From VFKE01 sp031400955 (lineage in GTDB: Bacteria > Verrucomicrobiota > Verrucomicrobiia > Verrucomicrobiales > Verrucomicrobiaceae): a stretch of 14,580 bases of DNA. Every line of letters starts with the position of its first letter. Position 1 is the stretch's first letter. Position numbers and translations under genes: made by a program. Shown in pieces: positions 7,349 through 14,580 of the stretch. The stretch covers positions 1 to 14,580 of the forward strand of contig JANNQW010000217.1 of assembly GCA_031400955.1 (NCBI GenBank). Reading direction: 5' to 3'. Below the pieces are notes generated by a model that was not told where the DNA came from, made no database searches, and was given only the letters and a program-made list of their open reading frames with translations.

Positions 7349-7420
7349 TGGCAGAGGGGAGAATTGAACTCCCGACCAAGGGCTTATGAGTCCCCTGCTC
7401 TACCTCTGAGCTACCCTGCC
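7349..7420 (-). tRNA. tRNA with CAT anticodon, most likely elongator tRNA-Met
   Basis: The 72-nt - strand sequence folds into a full cloverleaf: a 7-bp acceptor stem (GGCAGGG / CTCTGCC with one G-U pair), D arm GCTC-AGAGGTA-GAGC, anticodon loop CTCATAA, 5-nt variable region, and T arm GGGAG-TTCAATT-CTCCC, then discriminator A. CCA is not encoded. The anticodon is CAT. It is not the initiator type: the first base pair is G-C and the anticodon stem lacks the three consecutive G-C pairs next to the loop. The closing pair of that stem is an A31-G39 mismatch. tRNA-Ile2 also carries a CAT anticodon in its gene and cannot be fully excluded by eye. Confidence 0.93.
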
Positions 7421-7447
7421 GTCGTCCGCACTAGCGCGCGGGAGGGG

Positions 7448-7475
7448 AGTTTATGCACCCATGGATGATTGTCAA
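7448..7475 (-). promoter_or_regulatory. Probable sigma70-type promoter of the CAT-anticodon tRNA
   Basis: On the - strand a perfect TTGACA at 7475-7470 is followed after 16 nt by TAAACT at 7453-7448 (4 of 6 matches to the -10 consensus). The -10 ends 27 nt before the tRNA 5' end, a normal distance for a stable-RNA gene. A GC-rich stretch lies between the -10 and the tRNA. Confidence 0.5.
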
Positions 7476-7578
7476 ACCAGCGAAAGATGTTTGATAACGC
7501 AGCGCGTAAACAGGCTTAAATCGTGATCAATTAACCGCTCGGCTTGACACTGCGGTTAGCATACTTGCTTCCCCTGCC

Positions 7579-10179
7579 ATGCCCAAATCCCTCATCATCG
7601 CCGAGAAACCTTCCGTCATGACCGACCTTGCGAAAGCATTGTCGAAGGCTCCCGGCCTGTCCGCCTTTCACAAGGAAGGCGATTTTTTTGAGAACGAGAC
7701 CCACGTCATTACCTCCGCGGTCGGCCATCTCCTCGAACAGGAAATGCCCATGAAGGACGGCAAGAAAATCGGCTGGGGCTTCACCACCCTGCCCATTTTG
7801 CCGGAGAAATTCGAACTCAAGCCGATCGACAAATCTGCGGATCGCTACCGTCTCGTGGCCAGGCTCATCAAGCGCAAGGATGTCGGCGACATCATCAATG
7901 CCTGCGATGCGGGCCGTGAGGGCGAACTTATCTTCCGCAACATCATCGAAGCCACCAGCACCAAGAAACCCATCAGCCGCATGTGGATGCAGTCGATGAC
8001 CAACAACGCCATCCTCGAAGCCTTCAGCCACATGCGCAGCGACGAGGAGATGCAGCCTCTGGCTGCCGCCGCCCGCTGCCGCAGCGAAAGCGACTGGATC
8101 GTCGGTATCAATTCCACCCGCGCCCTCACCGCGCTCAACTCGCGCCACGGCGGCTTCCGCCTCACACCCGTGGGCCGGGTGCAGACGCCGACGCTGACCA
8201 TTCTGGCCAATCGCGAACGCGAAATCGGAGAGTTCGTGCCCCGGACCTATTTTGAAGTACATGCCGAGTTCGGAGTGAAAGCCGGCCTCTACGCCGGACG
8301 CTGGTTTGATGAATCGTTCAAGAAGGACGAGATCGACGAGCACAAGAAAGCCGAACGCCTCTGGAAGCGCGAACTCGCGGAAGTGATCGTCGCGCGTTGC
8401 CAGGGAAAAGACGGCGTCATTGAGGAGACGACGAAACCGACGAAGCAGATCGCGCCTCTTCTCTATGATCTCACCAGCCTGCAACGCGAGGCCAACGGCC
8501 GCTTCGGATTCAGCGCGCGCCGCACTTTGCAAATCGCCCAGGCGCTTTACGAAAAGTTCAAAGTGCTCACCTATCCGCGAACTGACTCCCGCTATCTTCC
8601 GGAAGATTACATCGGCACCGTGAAATCCACGATCAAAGGTTTCTCCCAGCTTTCGCCGGCCAAGAGCGGCGGCTTCCCGTCGGATCTGCCTGCGCATTGC
8701 GCCAAGATCATCAAACAGGACTGGGTGCGCCCGAACCGCCGCATCTTTGACGGCAAAAAAGTCAGCGATCACTTCGCCATCATCCCCACCGGCCAGACTC
8801 CACCCGCAGGCATGGGCGAGGCTGAGTCCAAAATCTTCGATATGGTGACGCGCCGTTTCCTTTCGGTCTTCTTCCCCGCAGCCGAGTTCGATGTCACCGC
8901 TCGTATCACCCGCATCGGCAACGATGCCTTCAAATCCGACGGCAAAGTTCTCCGCGAACCCGGCTGGCTCGCGGTCTACGGCAAAAAAGCCGCCGAAGAG
9001 CAGGGCGAAGATGAAACAGGAAAAGTTCTAGTCCCAGCGTCGCCTGGTGAAAAGGCCAGAACCGAACAGATCGAGTCACGCGAGCAGCAGACCAAGCCGC
9101 CGCCGCGTTACAATGAAGCCACCTTGCTTTCCACCATGGAAGGCGCGGGAAAATTAGTGGACGACGAGGAACTCGCCGAGGCCATGAGGGAACGCGGGCT
9201 CGGCACGCCGGCCACACGAGCTTCAATCATTGAAGGCTTGATCTACGACCAATACATCGAACGCCAGGGGCGCGAAATGTTTGTCACCGCGAAAGGCTTG
9301 GCGCTGGTCGACCAGTTGGCGACTCTCGGCGTGGAGACACTGCGCTCACCCGAGCTCACCGGCCAGTGGGAACAAAAGTTGCGGCTCATGGAGCAGCGCA
9401 AACTCGACCGTCCGACATTCATGCGCGACATCCGCAATCTCGCGGCGGACATCGTGGAAAAAAGCAAAGACTACGTCAAGAAACTCAAGGAAGCTGTTCT
9501 GCCCGACTTCAAAGCCAAGTGTCCCTTCTGCGGCGCGACCGCGTTCAAGCAGACAGAAGTTTTCTACAATTGCAAAACACCCGACTGCAAACTGCGCGTT
9601 TACAAGATCATCGCCGGACGCACCATGTCTGAGGATGAATCCCGCGAGCTCATCGAGAAGAGATTCCTCGGGATGATGGAAGGATTCCGCAGCCGCATCG
9701 GCAAGGAGTTCAAAGCGGCCATCGAAATCAAAGATGACAAAAAGGTAAATTTCGTCTTTGAGAAAGGCCAGAGTGACGACGTGGATTGGAATGAAATGCA
9801 GATTCTCTGCGAGTGCCCCGTCTGCGCGAAACAGAAGCTCACCGAGAACATTTACATTCTGCCCAACGCTTACGCCTGCAAGACCGCGATCACCGACAAC
9901 AAGAAATGCAACGCACGCATTCCACGCGAGCTATGCAAAAAGGAAATCACCGAGGAGAACGCGCGCAAGTTTTTCGTCGAAGGCAAAACCGGTCTCATCG
10001 AAGGCATGATCTCGAAGAAGGGCCGTCCCTTCAAAGCATTCCTCGCCTGCAAGCCGGGTGAGAAACGCCTGCTCAGCTGGGAGTTCCCACCACGGGAACC
10101 GAAGGCACCGGGCGCAAAGAAAAAAAAGGCCAGCAAGTTCGGCAAACAGGCCAAGCCACCCGAGCAGCCGGAAGATTAA
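7579..10179 (+). CDS. topB: DNA topoisomerase III (type IA)
   Basis: This 866-residue enzyme passes DNA strands through a transient single-strand break and helps resolve recombination and replication intermediates. The N-terminal Toprim domain (about 3-135) has IIAEKPSV with Glu9 and the acidic motif CDAGREGEL (109-117). The core includes RCRSESDWIVGINSTRALT (167-185) and the active site LTYPRTDSRYLP (330-341), where Tyr332 is the expected nucleophile; TEQIESREQQTKPPPRY and GLGTPATRASIIE (541-552) follow. The C-terminal part holds two Cys4 zinc-finger-like modules (Cys648, 651, 665, 670 and Cys746, 749, 767, 777), each followed by a topoisomerase C-terminal repeat with a GF-x-S-x-x-G-K-x-F-like core. 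A basic tail of KKKK type ends it. The ATG at 7579 fits the conserved family N-terminus. A 413-codon open frame on the opposite strand at 7531-8772 is a shadow. The gene is on the same strand as the downstream cyanophycin-synthetase-like gene but 98 nt away. Confidence 0.96.
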   Translation: MPKSLIIAEKPSVMTDLAKALSKAPGLSAFHKEGDFFENETHVITSAVGHLLEQEMPMKDGKKIGWGFTTLPILPEKFELKPIDKSADRYRLVARLIKRKDVGDIINACDAGREGELIFRNIIEATSTKKPISRMWMQSMTNNAILEAFSHMRSDEEMQPLAAAARCRSESDWIVGINSTRALTALNSRHGGFRLTPVGRVQTPTLTILANREREIGEFVPRTYFEVHAEFGVKAGLYAGRWFDESFKKDEIDEHKKAERLWKRELAEVIVARCQGKDGVIEETTKPTKQIAPLLYDLTSLQREANGRFGFSARRTLQIAQALYEKFKVLTYPRTDSRYLPEDYIGTVKSTIKGFSQLSPAKSGGFPSDLPAHCAKIIKQDWVRPNRRIFDGKKVSDHFAIIPTGQTPPAGMGEAESKIFDMVTRRFLSVFFPAAEFDVTARITRIGNDAFKSDGKVLREPGWLAVYGKKAAEEQGEDETGKVLVPASPGEKARTEQIESREQQTKPPPRYNEATLLSTMEGAGKLVDDEELAEAMRERGLGTPATRASIIEGLIYDQYIERQGREMFVTAKGLALVDQLATLGVETLRSPELTGQWEQKLRLMEQRKLDRPTFMRDIRNLAADIVEKSKDYVKKLKEAVLPDFKAKCPFCGATAFKQTEVFYNCKTPDCKLRVYKIIAGRTMSEDESRELIEKRFLGMMEGFRSRIGKEFKAAIEIKDDKKVNFVFEKGQSDDVDWNEMQILCECPVCAKQKLTENIYILPNAYACKTAITDNKKCNARIPRELCKKEITEENARKFFVEGKTGLIEGMISKKGRPFKAFLACKPGEKRLLSWEFPPREPKAPGAKKKKASKFGKQAKPPEQPED

Positions 10180-10236
10180 GCCTTTCTCCGGGGTGGCCGC
10201 AGCATTTACGCCTCCTCCAAAGTGAGGATCGCATGC

Positions 10237-10266
10237 TTGCACAGCGCCGCATTCTGACCTTATCAT
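10237..10266 (+). promoter_or_regulatory. Possible promoter upstream of the cyanophycin-synthetase-like gene
   Basis: TTGCAC at 10237-10242 (4 of 6) is separated by 18 nt from TATCAT at 10261-10266 (5 of 6 bases of the -10 consensus). Transcription would begin near 10273, only a few bases before the ATG at 10278, giving an almost leaderless message. If real, it excludes the alternative start at 10233. The match could be chance. Confidence 0.25.
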
Positions 10267-10277
10267 GCGGCTCGTTC

Positions 10278-12440
10278 ATGCCCGATCTCGACATCCGTGA
10301 AATCCACATCCTACGCGGCCCAAACATCTGGGCGAATTACCCGGTGCTGGAGGCCTGGGTGGATCTCGGCAGCTTGAACGACGTCTCGTCCGAGGAACTG
10401 CCCGGCTTCAATGACCGCATCAAATCATGGCTGCCGGGGATGATCGAGCACCGGTGTAGCGAGGGCGAGCACGGCGGCTTTTTCAAGCGGCTGCACCGTG
10501 GCACTTATCCGGCGCACATCCTGGAACACGTCACCCTGGAGCTTCAGTCGCAAGCAGGACATCGCTTGGGCTATGGCAAGGCGAGACACACCTGTGTGGA
10601 CGGACTCTACAAAGTGATCGTGCGCTACATGGACGAAGCGGTGGCCGAGGCCTGCCTGCGGAGCGCACGGGAACTGCTGCTCGCGGCTTATGCTGGAGAG
10701 TCTTTCAATGTCGAGGCGGAGATCGAGCGACTGCGGAACATCATGGACAGCAATGCGCTGGGGCCGAGCACGCAGTCAATCGTGAACGCAGCCAGGGAAC
10801 GCGGCATCCCCTGGCGGCGTCTGCAAGCGGGACGCAGTTTGATTCAGTTCGGCCACGGTGTGAAGCAGCGCCGCATCTGGGCTACTGAAACCGACCGAAC
10901 GGGTGCCATCGCGGACTACATCGCCCAAGACAAAGACTTAACTCGCTCGATGTTGAGCCTGGCCGGCGTGCCGATGCCAAAGGGCCGCATCGTGACCGAT
11001 GCCGCTGATGCCTGGGAAGCGGCGGAAGAGTTCGGCCTGCCAGTGGTGGTGAAACCACGCGATGCCAATCATGGCCGTGGCGTGTTCATAGACATTAAAA
11101 CCCGCGAGCAAATCGAAGAAATTTTTCCCCATGCGGCAAAGCATGGAGACGGCGTGATCGTGGAACGATTCATTCCCGGCGTGGATCACCGGCTGCTGGT
11201 GGTCGGTAATAAAATGGTCGCCGCCAATCGTGGCGAACCAGCCATCATCATCGGCGACGGAAAACAGACGGTGCAGGAGTTGATCGAATCGCAGTTGAAC
11301 ACGGATCCGCGCCGCAGCTCGCATAACTCCACAGCCTGGGCGAAAATTGATACCGTCGACTGGGACCCAACTCTGATGACCGACCTCCGCGTGCAGGGTC
11401 ACGACATCACGACCGTTCCGCATGAAGGCGAACGCGTGCTGGTATCGCGCTTCGCGAATCCTTCGGTCGACGTGACCGACGAAGTGCATCCGAGCATCAG
11501 CGAGCATGTGGTGGTCGCCACCAAGATGGCGGGACTCGACATCTGCGGCGTCGATGTTGTGTGCCGCGACATCAGCCGAACGCTCGAAGAACAGGGCGGC
11601 GCAGTCGTGGAAATCGATTCAGCTCCCGGTCTCCACATTCATTTGAATCCCGCAGTCGGCCAAGGCCGGCCCGTCGGCGAAGCCATCATCGACATGATGT
11701 TTCCTGCTGGCGAGATCGGACGCATCCCGCTGATCGGTGTCACCGGCACCCGCGGCAAAACCACCACCGTGCGGCTCATCACGCATTTGTTGCGCACCAC
11801 AAAAAAATATCTCGCAGTGAGTTCCAGCGATGGACTGCAACTAGGCAAGCGCAGCGCGGAGTCTGCTAGTGGCGACCGCATCGGCGGCGCGCAAGGTGTG
11901 CTGCTCCATCCCTGGACGGAAATCGCCATCTGCGAATCCAGCGCGGAAAATATTCTCACCGAAGGCATGGGCTTTGACCGCTGCCAGATCGGAGTGGTGC
12001 TCAACGTGGGCACGGATGATCTTGGCCTCGCTTATGTCGACACCCTTGAGCAGATGGCCAAAGTAAACCGTTGCATGGTGGACATCGTGCTGCCGGGCGG
12101 GACAGCCATTTTGAATGCCGATGACAAGCACGTCGCGCTGATGGCGGAACATTGTCGGGGCGGAGTAATTTTCTTCAGCCGCGATCCGGCCAATGAAATC
12201 ATGATGGCGCATCGTGCTCAAGGTGGTCGCGCAGTTCTGGTTCGCGATGGGGGCATCCGTCTTGCCGAAGGTAACATGGAGCGAGCGCTCTGTTCCCTGG
12301 CTGATGTCTCGATTCCGTTGACGGGTCATTTTACTTTTCATATTGAGAACGTGCTCGCCGCCGCAGGCGCGGCCTGGGCCTTCGGACTTAATGATGCGAC
12401 GATCAGCGAAGGGTTGCGCGACTTCACCGGCACGCCGTAA
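10278..12440 (+). CDS. cphA: Cyanophycin synthetase-like protein lacking the C-terminal Mur-ligase lid domain
   Basis: Cyanophycin synthetase builds the multi-Arg-poly-Asp storage polymer: an ATP-grasp domain adds Asp and a Mur-ligase-like domain adds Arg. This 720-residue product has the N domain (about 1-160, with LRGPNIW at 12-18 and HILEHVTLELQ at 80-90), an ATP-grasp domain (about 205-475, with AQDKDLTRSMLSLAGVPMP, VVVKPRDANHGRGV and EIDSAPGLHIHLNP) and a Mur-ligase core from about 483 with P-loop GVTGTRGKTTT (487-497) and the NVLAAAGAAWAFGL helix (691-704). It stops at 720, exactly where the roughly 150-residue lid domain of full-length enzymes (about 870-900 residues) should start. A convergent gene ends 19 nt further on and no frame continues the domain. 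Two signatures differ from the usual form: EID for EVN in the ATP-grasp, and TRGKT for TNGKT in the P-loop. An ATG at 10233, preceded by GAGGA, would add 15 non-conserved residues. Activity is uncertain. Confidence 0.85.
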   Translation: MPDLDIREIHILRGPNIWANYPVLEAWVDLGSLNDVSSEELPGFNDRIKSWLPGMIEHRCSEGEHGGFFKRLHRGTYPAHILEHVTLELQSQAGHRLGYGKARHTCVDGLYKVIVRYMDEAVAEACLRSARELLLAAYAGESFNVEAEIERLRNIMDSNALGPSTQSIVNAARERGIPWRRLQAGRSLIQFGHGVKQRRIWATETDRTGAIADYIAQDKDLTRSMLSLAGVPMPKGRIVTDAADAWEAAEEFGLPVVVKPRDANHGRGVFIDIKTREQIEEIFPHAAKHGDGVIVERFIPGVDHRLLVVGNKMVAANRGEPAIIIGDGKQTVQELIESQLNTDPRRSSHNSTAWAKIDTVDWDPTLMTDLRVQGHDITTVPHEGERVLVSRFANPSVDVTDEVHPSISEHVVVATKMAGLDICGVDVVCRDISRTLEEQGGAVVEIDSAPGLHIHLNPAVGQGRPVGEAIIDMMFPAGEIGRIPLIGVTGTRGKTTTVRLITHLLRTTKKYLAVSSSDGLQLGKRSAESASGDRIGGAQGVLLHPWTEIAICESSAENILTEGMGFDRCQIGVVLNVGTDDLGLAYVDTLEQMAKVNRCMVDIVLPGGTAILNADDKHVALMAEHCRGGVIFFSRDPANEIMMAHRAQGGRAVLVRDGGIRLAEGNMERALCSLADVSIPLTGHFTFHIENVLAAAGAAWAFGLNDATISEGLRDFTGTP

Positions 12441-12459
12441 TCGATCTGATATTCGCAAC

Positions 12460-14580
12460 TCAGCGCTTATGCATAATCTGAAACAGATTATGCCGGTGAT
12501 CAGTCCACAAGGGAATATACACCTGCCTGGCATAGGGCGGCAGAACGGCCGGATGGGTGCTGATGAAGTCCTGGTTGCGCGTCAAGAGGATGTAGTCCGT
12601 AAGATAATGACCAGTGCCAGATTCCCTGGAAGTCGCGATCCGAACGCTGCTGAAATCGAACTCCTTCGCCGTGCGTTCCACCACGGGCGCGAGATTGAGA
12701 TAATGATTGGTGATGTGAACCGCGATAATCCCATTGGGCTTCAGATGCCGATCAAACAACGCAAAGGCTTCACGTGTGAGCAAATGCACCGGCACTGAAT
12801 CGCCGCTGAAAGCATCGATCAGCATCACGTCAAAATATTGGTCAGCCTCGTGCTCCAGCGTCAGCCGGGCATCGCCGAGCGCAAGTTCATACTTCGCGCC
12901 GCGGGCCTGCATGTCGGGAATAAACTTGAACCAGCGCAGCGCGAGATCCACCGCATTGGGATTGATCTCATAGAAGCGATAGGTTTGTCCCGCTTCGCCA
13001 TAACAAGCGACAGTCCCCGCGCCCATGCCGATGACGCCAACTCGCGCGCCGGAATTTTCCTTGATGTAATCCAAAGCTAAACCGATGCCGGTATGATGCC
13101 CGTAGTAGGTCAGCGGTTCGCCTCGTCGCTCTGGCAGCAGGCTCTGGAGTCCATGTGTGGTTCCTCCGCTGATGAACTTGCGGAACGCCTCCAGGGATTT
13201 GTCATTCATATCTTCTGACACCGACAGCACCCCGTAGAAATCACGCCGACGCTCCAGTCGATTTTCAAAGGTGCATTCCCACTGGGTCATGAACCACAAC
13301 CCGGAAGATGTGAGCACCAGCCAAGAGGCGCGGGCGATCCACGCTTTCCCACCCTGCCATTTGCTGAACAGACCGCGATACGCGATCCACGAGACCAGCA
13401 CGAAACCGATGAGAAGCGCCAGCGACCATTCGAAAAATGTCTTGAACAACATGGGCGCCAGGATGCTGACAAACAATCCGCCCAGCGCACCTCCCGCCGA
13501 CATCAACAGATAATACTCCGTGAGATATTTCGTCCCCGGCTTCAGATCCGCGAGTTCACCGTGACAGACCATGCAGACGAGGAACATGGCTCCGAACAAC
13601 AAGATGAGTTCCGCTATGAACCCCGCACTCCAGTCGTTCGGCCATGGCAGTTCAAACAAACCGGATACGACAAAAAGCAGCGCCATCGCGGGCAGGGCCC
13701 AGGCGGCGCGCCGATACCAGCGCGGGTGATCGAAACAGATGATGAAGGAAATAAGATACAAACTGAGCGGCACCACCCAGAGAAATGGAATCACCGCCAC
13801 ATCCAGACAGACGTGATTGGTCGTCGCGAGCAGCAGCATCGAGGCAAATCCAGGCAGCAGCACCCAGAGCACCCGCTTGAGCCAGACCGGTTTCCCATCA
13901 TGAATCAAAGCCTGAGGATGGAGATCGCCTTCCGGCGTGATTTCATTTCCCCGAGCCCGGCTGGCGAAGGCGCAAGCCCCCATGAGCAAGGCGAAAATCA
14001 CAAACGCACCCGACCAGATGTACGTCTGAGTCACAACATCCCAACGCGTTTCGATGAGCACGGGATAGCTCAGCAGCGCGGTGAGTGATCCGATGTTCGA
14101 GAGGGAATACAAACGCCACGGACTGCGCTTCGGATAACAATGCATGAACCAGACTTGCACCAGCGGACTGGTAGCCGAGAGCACGAGATACGGCAAGCCC
14201 ACCGAACACAGCAAGAGCAGCAAGATGCGTCCGACGGGTTCTTCATTGCCCGTTGGTTTCCAGATTGCATCAGGCGAGATGGGAAGAAAATAAATCGCGA
14301 GCAGCAGCGCCGAGCCATGCACCCAGACTTGCGTCCGGGGTCGCATCCGTGACAGCAGATACGCGTAGCTGTAACCACCGAACAGCACCGCCTGAAAAAA
14401 CAACATGCACGTCGTCCACACACCGGGACTTCCACCGAACCACGGCAGAATGAACTTGCTGATGAGGGGCTGAACCTGAAACAACAAGAACGCACTTACG
14501 AAGATTGTGATCGCAAAAATTAACAACACGTAGTCCTTAGCCAGGACGGGACTGTTAGTCTGCGAAACGGTTGTTTTCGA
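12460..14580 (-). CDS. Polytopic membrane protein fused to a spermidine synthase-like domain (5' end probably outside window)
   Basis: The visible product has 689 residues from a GTG at 14529, but the frame stays open to the window edge (upstream codons give SQTNSPVLAKDY), so the true start is probably outside. About ten hydrophobic segments span residues 1-415, including VSAFLLFQVQPLISKFILPW (11-30), a hallmark of fused transporter-like/spermidine synthase proteins. The C-terminal domain (about 430-689) is a Rossmann aminopropyltransferase-like fold: THGLQS (458-463), YYGHHTGIG (475-483), SAM-type loop GVIGMGAG (498-505), acidic strand end FYEINP (519-524), GDAR (552-555) and IDAFSGDSVP (571-580). 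The DxxDP motif that holds the polyamine in true spermidine synthases is not evident, so polyamine synthesis is doubtful; the reaction of these fusions is unknown to me. The gene is convergent with the cphA-like gene, 19 nt between stops. Confidence 0.85.
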   Translation of the reverse strand, partial: SKTTVSQTNSPVLAKDYVLLIFAITIFVSAFLLFQVQPLISKFILPWFGGSPGVWTTCMLFFQAVLFGGYSYAYLLSRMRPRTQVWVHGSALLLAIYFLPISPDAIWKPTGNEEPVGRILLLLLCSVGLPYLVLSATSPLVQVWFMHCYPKRSPWRLYSLSNIGSLTALLSYPVLIETRWDVVTQTYIWSGAFVIFALLMGACAFASRARGNEITPEGDLHPQALIHDGKPVWLKRVLWVLLPGFASMLLLATTNHVCLDVAVIPFLWVVPLSLYLISFIICFDHPRWYRRAAWALPAMALLFVVSGLFELPWPNDWSAGFIAELILLFGAMFLVCMVCHGELADLKPGTKYLTEYYLLMSAGGALGGLFVSILAPMLFKTFFEWSLALLIGFVLVSWIAYRGLFSKWQGGKAWIARASWLVLTSSGLWFMTQWECTFENRLERRRDFYGVLSVSEDMNDKSLEAFRKFISGGTTHGLQSLLPERRGEPLTYYGHHTGIGLALDYIKENSGARVGVIGMGAGTVACYGEAGQTYRFYEINPNAVDLALRWFKFIPDMQARGAKYELALGDARLTLEHEADQYFDVMLIDAFSGDSVPVHLLTREAFALFDRHLKPNGIIAVHITNHYLNLAPVVERTAKEFDFSSVRIATSRESGTGHYLTDYILLTRNQDFISTHPAVLPPYARQVYIPLWTDHRHNLFQIMHKR
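12471..12493. repeat. Perfect 10-bp inverted repeat at the convergent 3' ends
   Basis: GCATAATCTG and CAGATTATGC flank a 3-nt AAA spacer, a perfect 10-bp stem with a tight loop. It lies inside the last codons of the membrane-fused spermidine-synthase-like gene (encoding FQIMH) and 31 nt past the stop of the cphA-like gene. It overlaps a second 10-bp palindrome, TTATGCATAA, at 12467-12476. No T run follows on either strand, so it is not a classical intrinsic terminator, but it could slow polymerase or protect both transcript ends. Confidence 0.5.

Noticed and set aside
7361..7460. Short open frame giving a protein with RGELNSRPRAYESPALPLSYPA-like sequence
   Set aside because: It is translated from the reverse complement of the tRNA gene, a familiar spurious protein in annotations.
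7544..7549. Perfect TTGACA upstream of topB
   Set aside because: No acceptable -10 hexamer lies 16-18 nt downstream; the bases there are GCTTCC, so it cannot be called a promoter.
7531..8772. 413-codon open frame on the - strand opposite topB
   Set aside because: It is an antisense shadow of a strongly conserved topoisomerase gene, its composition follows the codon bias of the other strand, and its translation resembles no family.
12343..12798. 151-codon + strand frame running from the cphA-like gene end into the next gene
   Set aside because: It is out of frame with cphA and antisense to the membrane-fused gene; it does not resemble a Mur-ligase lid, so it does not repair the truncation.
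1..14580. CRISPR arrays, IS ends, attachment sites, phage or defence genes
   Set aside because: No regularly spaced repeats, transposase, integrase, nuclease-helicase or toxin-antitoxin signature was found on either strand.

Overview
This window looks like a chromosomal segment from a member of the Verrucomicrobiota or a near relative in the PVC group. That is inferred from gene content: exported ThuA and DUF1080 sugar-handling proteins, a membrane-fused spermidine-synthase-like protein, a PPR-tipped elongation factor P, GC-rich coding sequence, and an almost complete lack of Shine-Dalgarno sequences before the starts. No marker gene in the window proves it. There are no insertion sequences, integrases, CRISPR arrays, toxin-antitoxin pairs or phage genes. 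Genes are densely packed and no gene-free stretch exceeds about 160 bases.

Layout, left to right. (1) 1-1124: the 3' end of an unidentified gene, then a secreted ThuA-like protein 6 nt downstream on the + strand, followed by a tandem hairpin region. (2) 1270-2436: a secreted DUF1080 (3-keto-disaccharide hydrolase family) protein on the - strand, convergent with the ThuA gene. (3) 2555-3121: elongation factor P on the + strand. (4) 3174-6240: a three-gene - strand cluster, read NlpC/P60 lipoprotein, then dipeptide epimerase, then M20 metallopeptidase, which together look like a murein-peptide scavenging pathway. (5) 6364-7344: a secreted NHL-type beta-propeller. (6) 7349-7420: a tRNA with CAT anticodon on the - strand, with a recognisable promoter. 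(7) 7579-10179: DNA topoisomerase III. (8) 10278-12440: a cyanophycin-synthetase-like protein that stops where the C-terminal Mur-ligase lid domain should begin. (9) 12460 to the right edge: a polytopic membrane protein fused to a spermidine-synthase-like domain, on the - strand and probably starting outside the window.

How the genes work together. The clearest functional unit is the NlpC/P60-epimerase-M20 cluster. The lipoprotein could cut gamma-D-Glu-diaminopimelate bonds in cell-wall peptides, the epimerase could convert L-Ala-D-Glu to L-Ala-L-Glu, and the M20 enzyme could split that dipeptide; the last step is inference. ThuA and DUF1080 belong to families often found together in 3-keto-sugar metabolism, but here they are convergent neighbours rather than an operon. 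EF-P, tRNA and TopB are housekeeping genes. The items most worth a second look are the lid-less cyanophycin synthetase with altered active-site signatures, the Arg-tipped EF-P, and the murein-peptide cluster. I did not find a convincing wholly new system.
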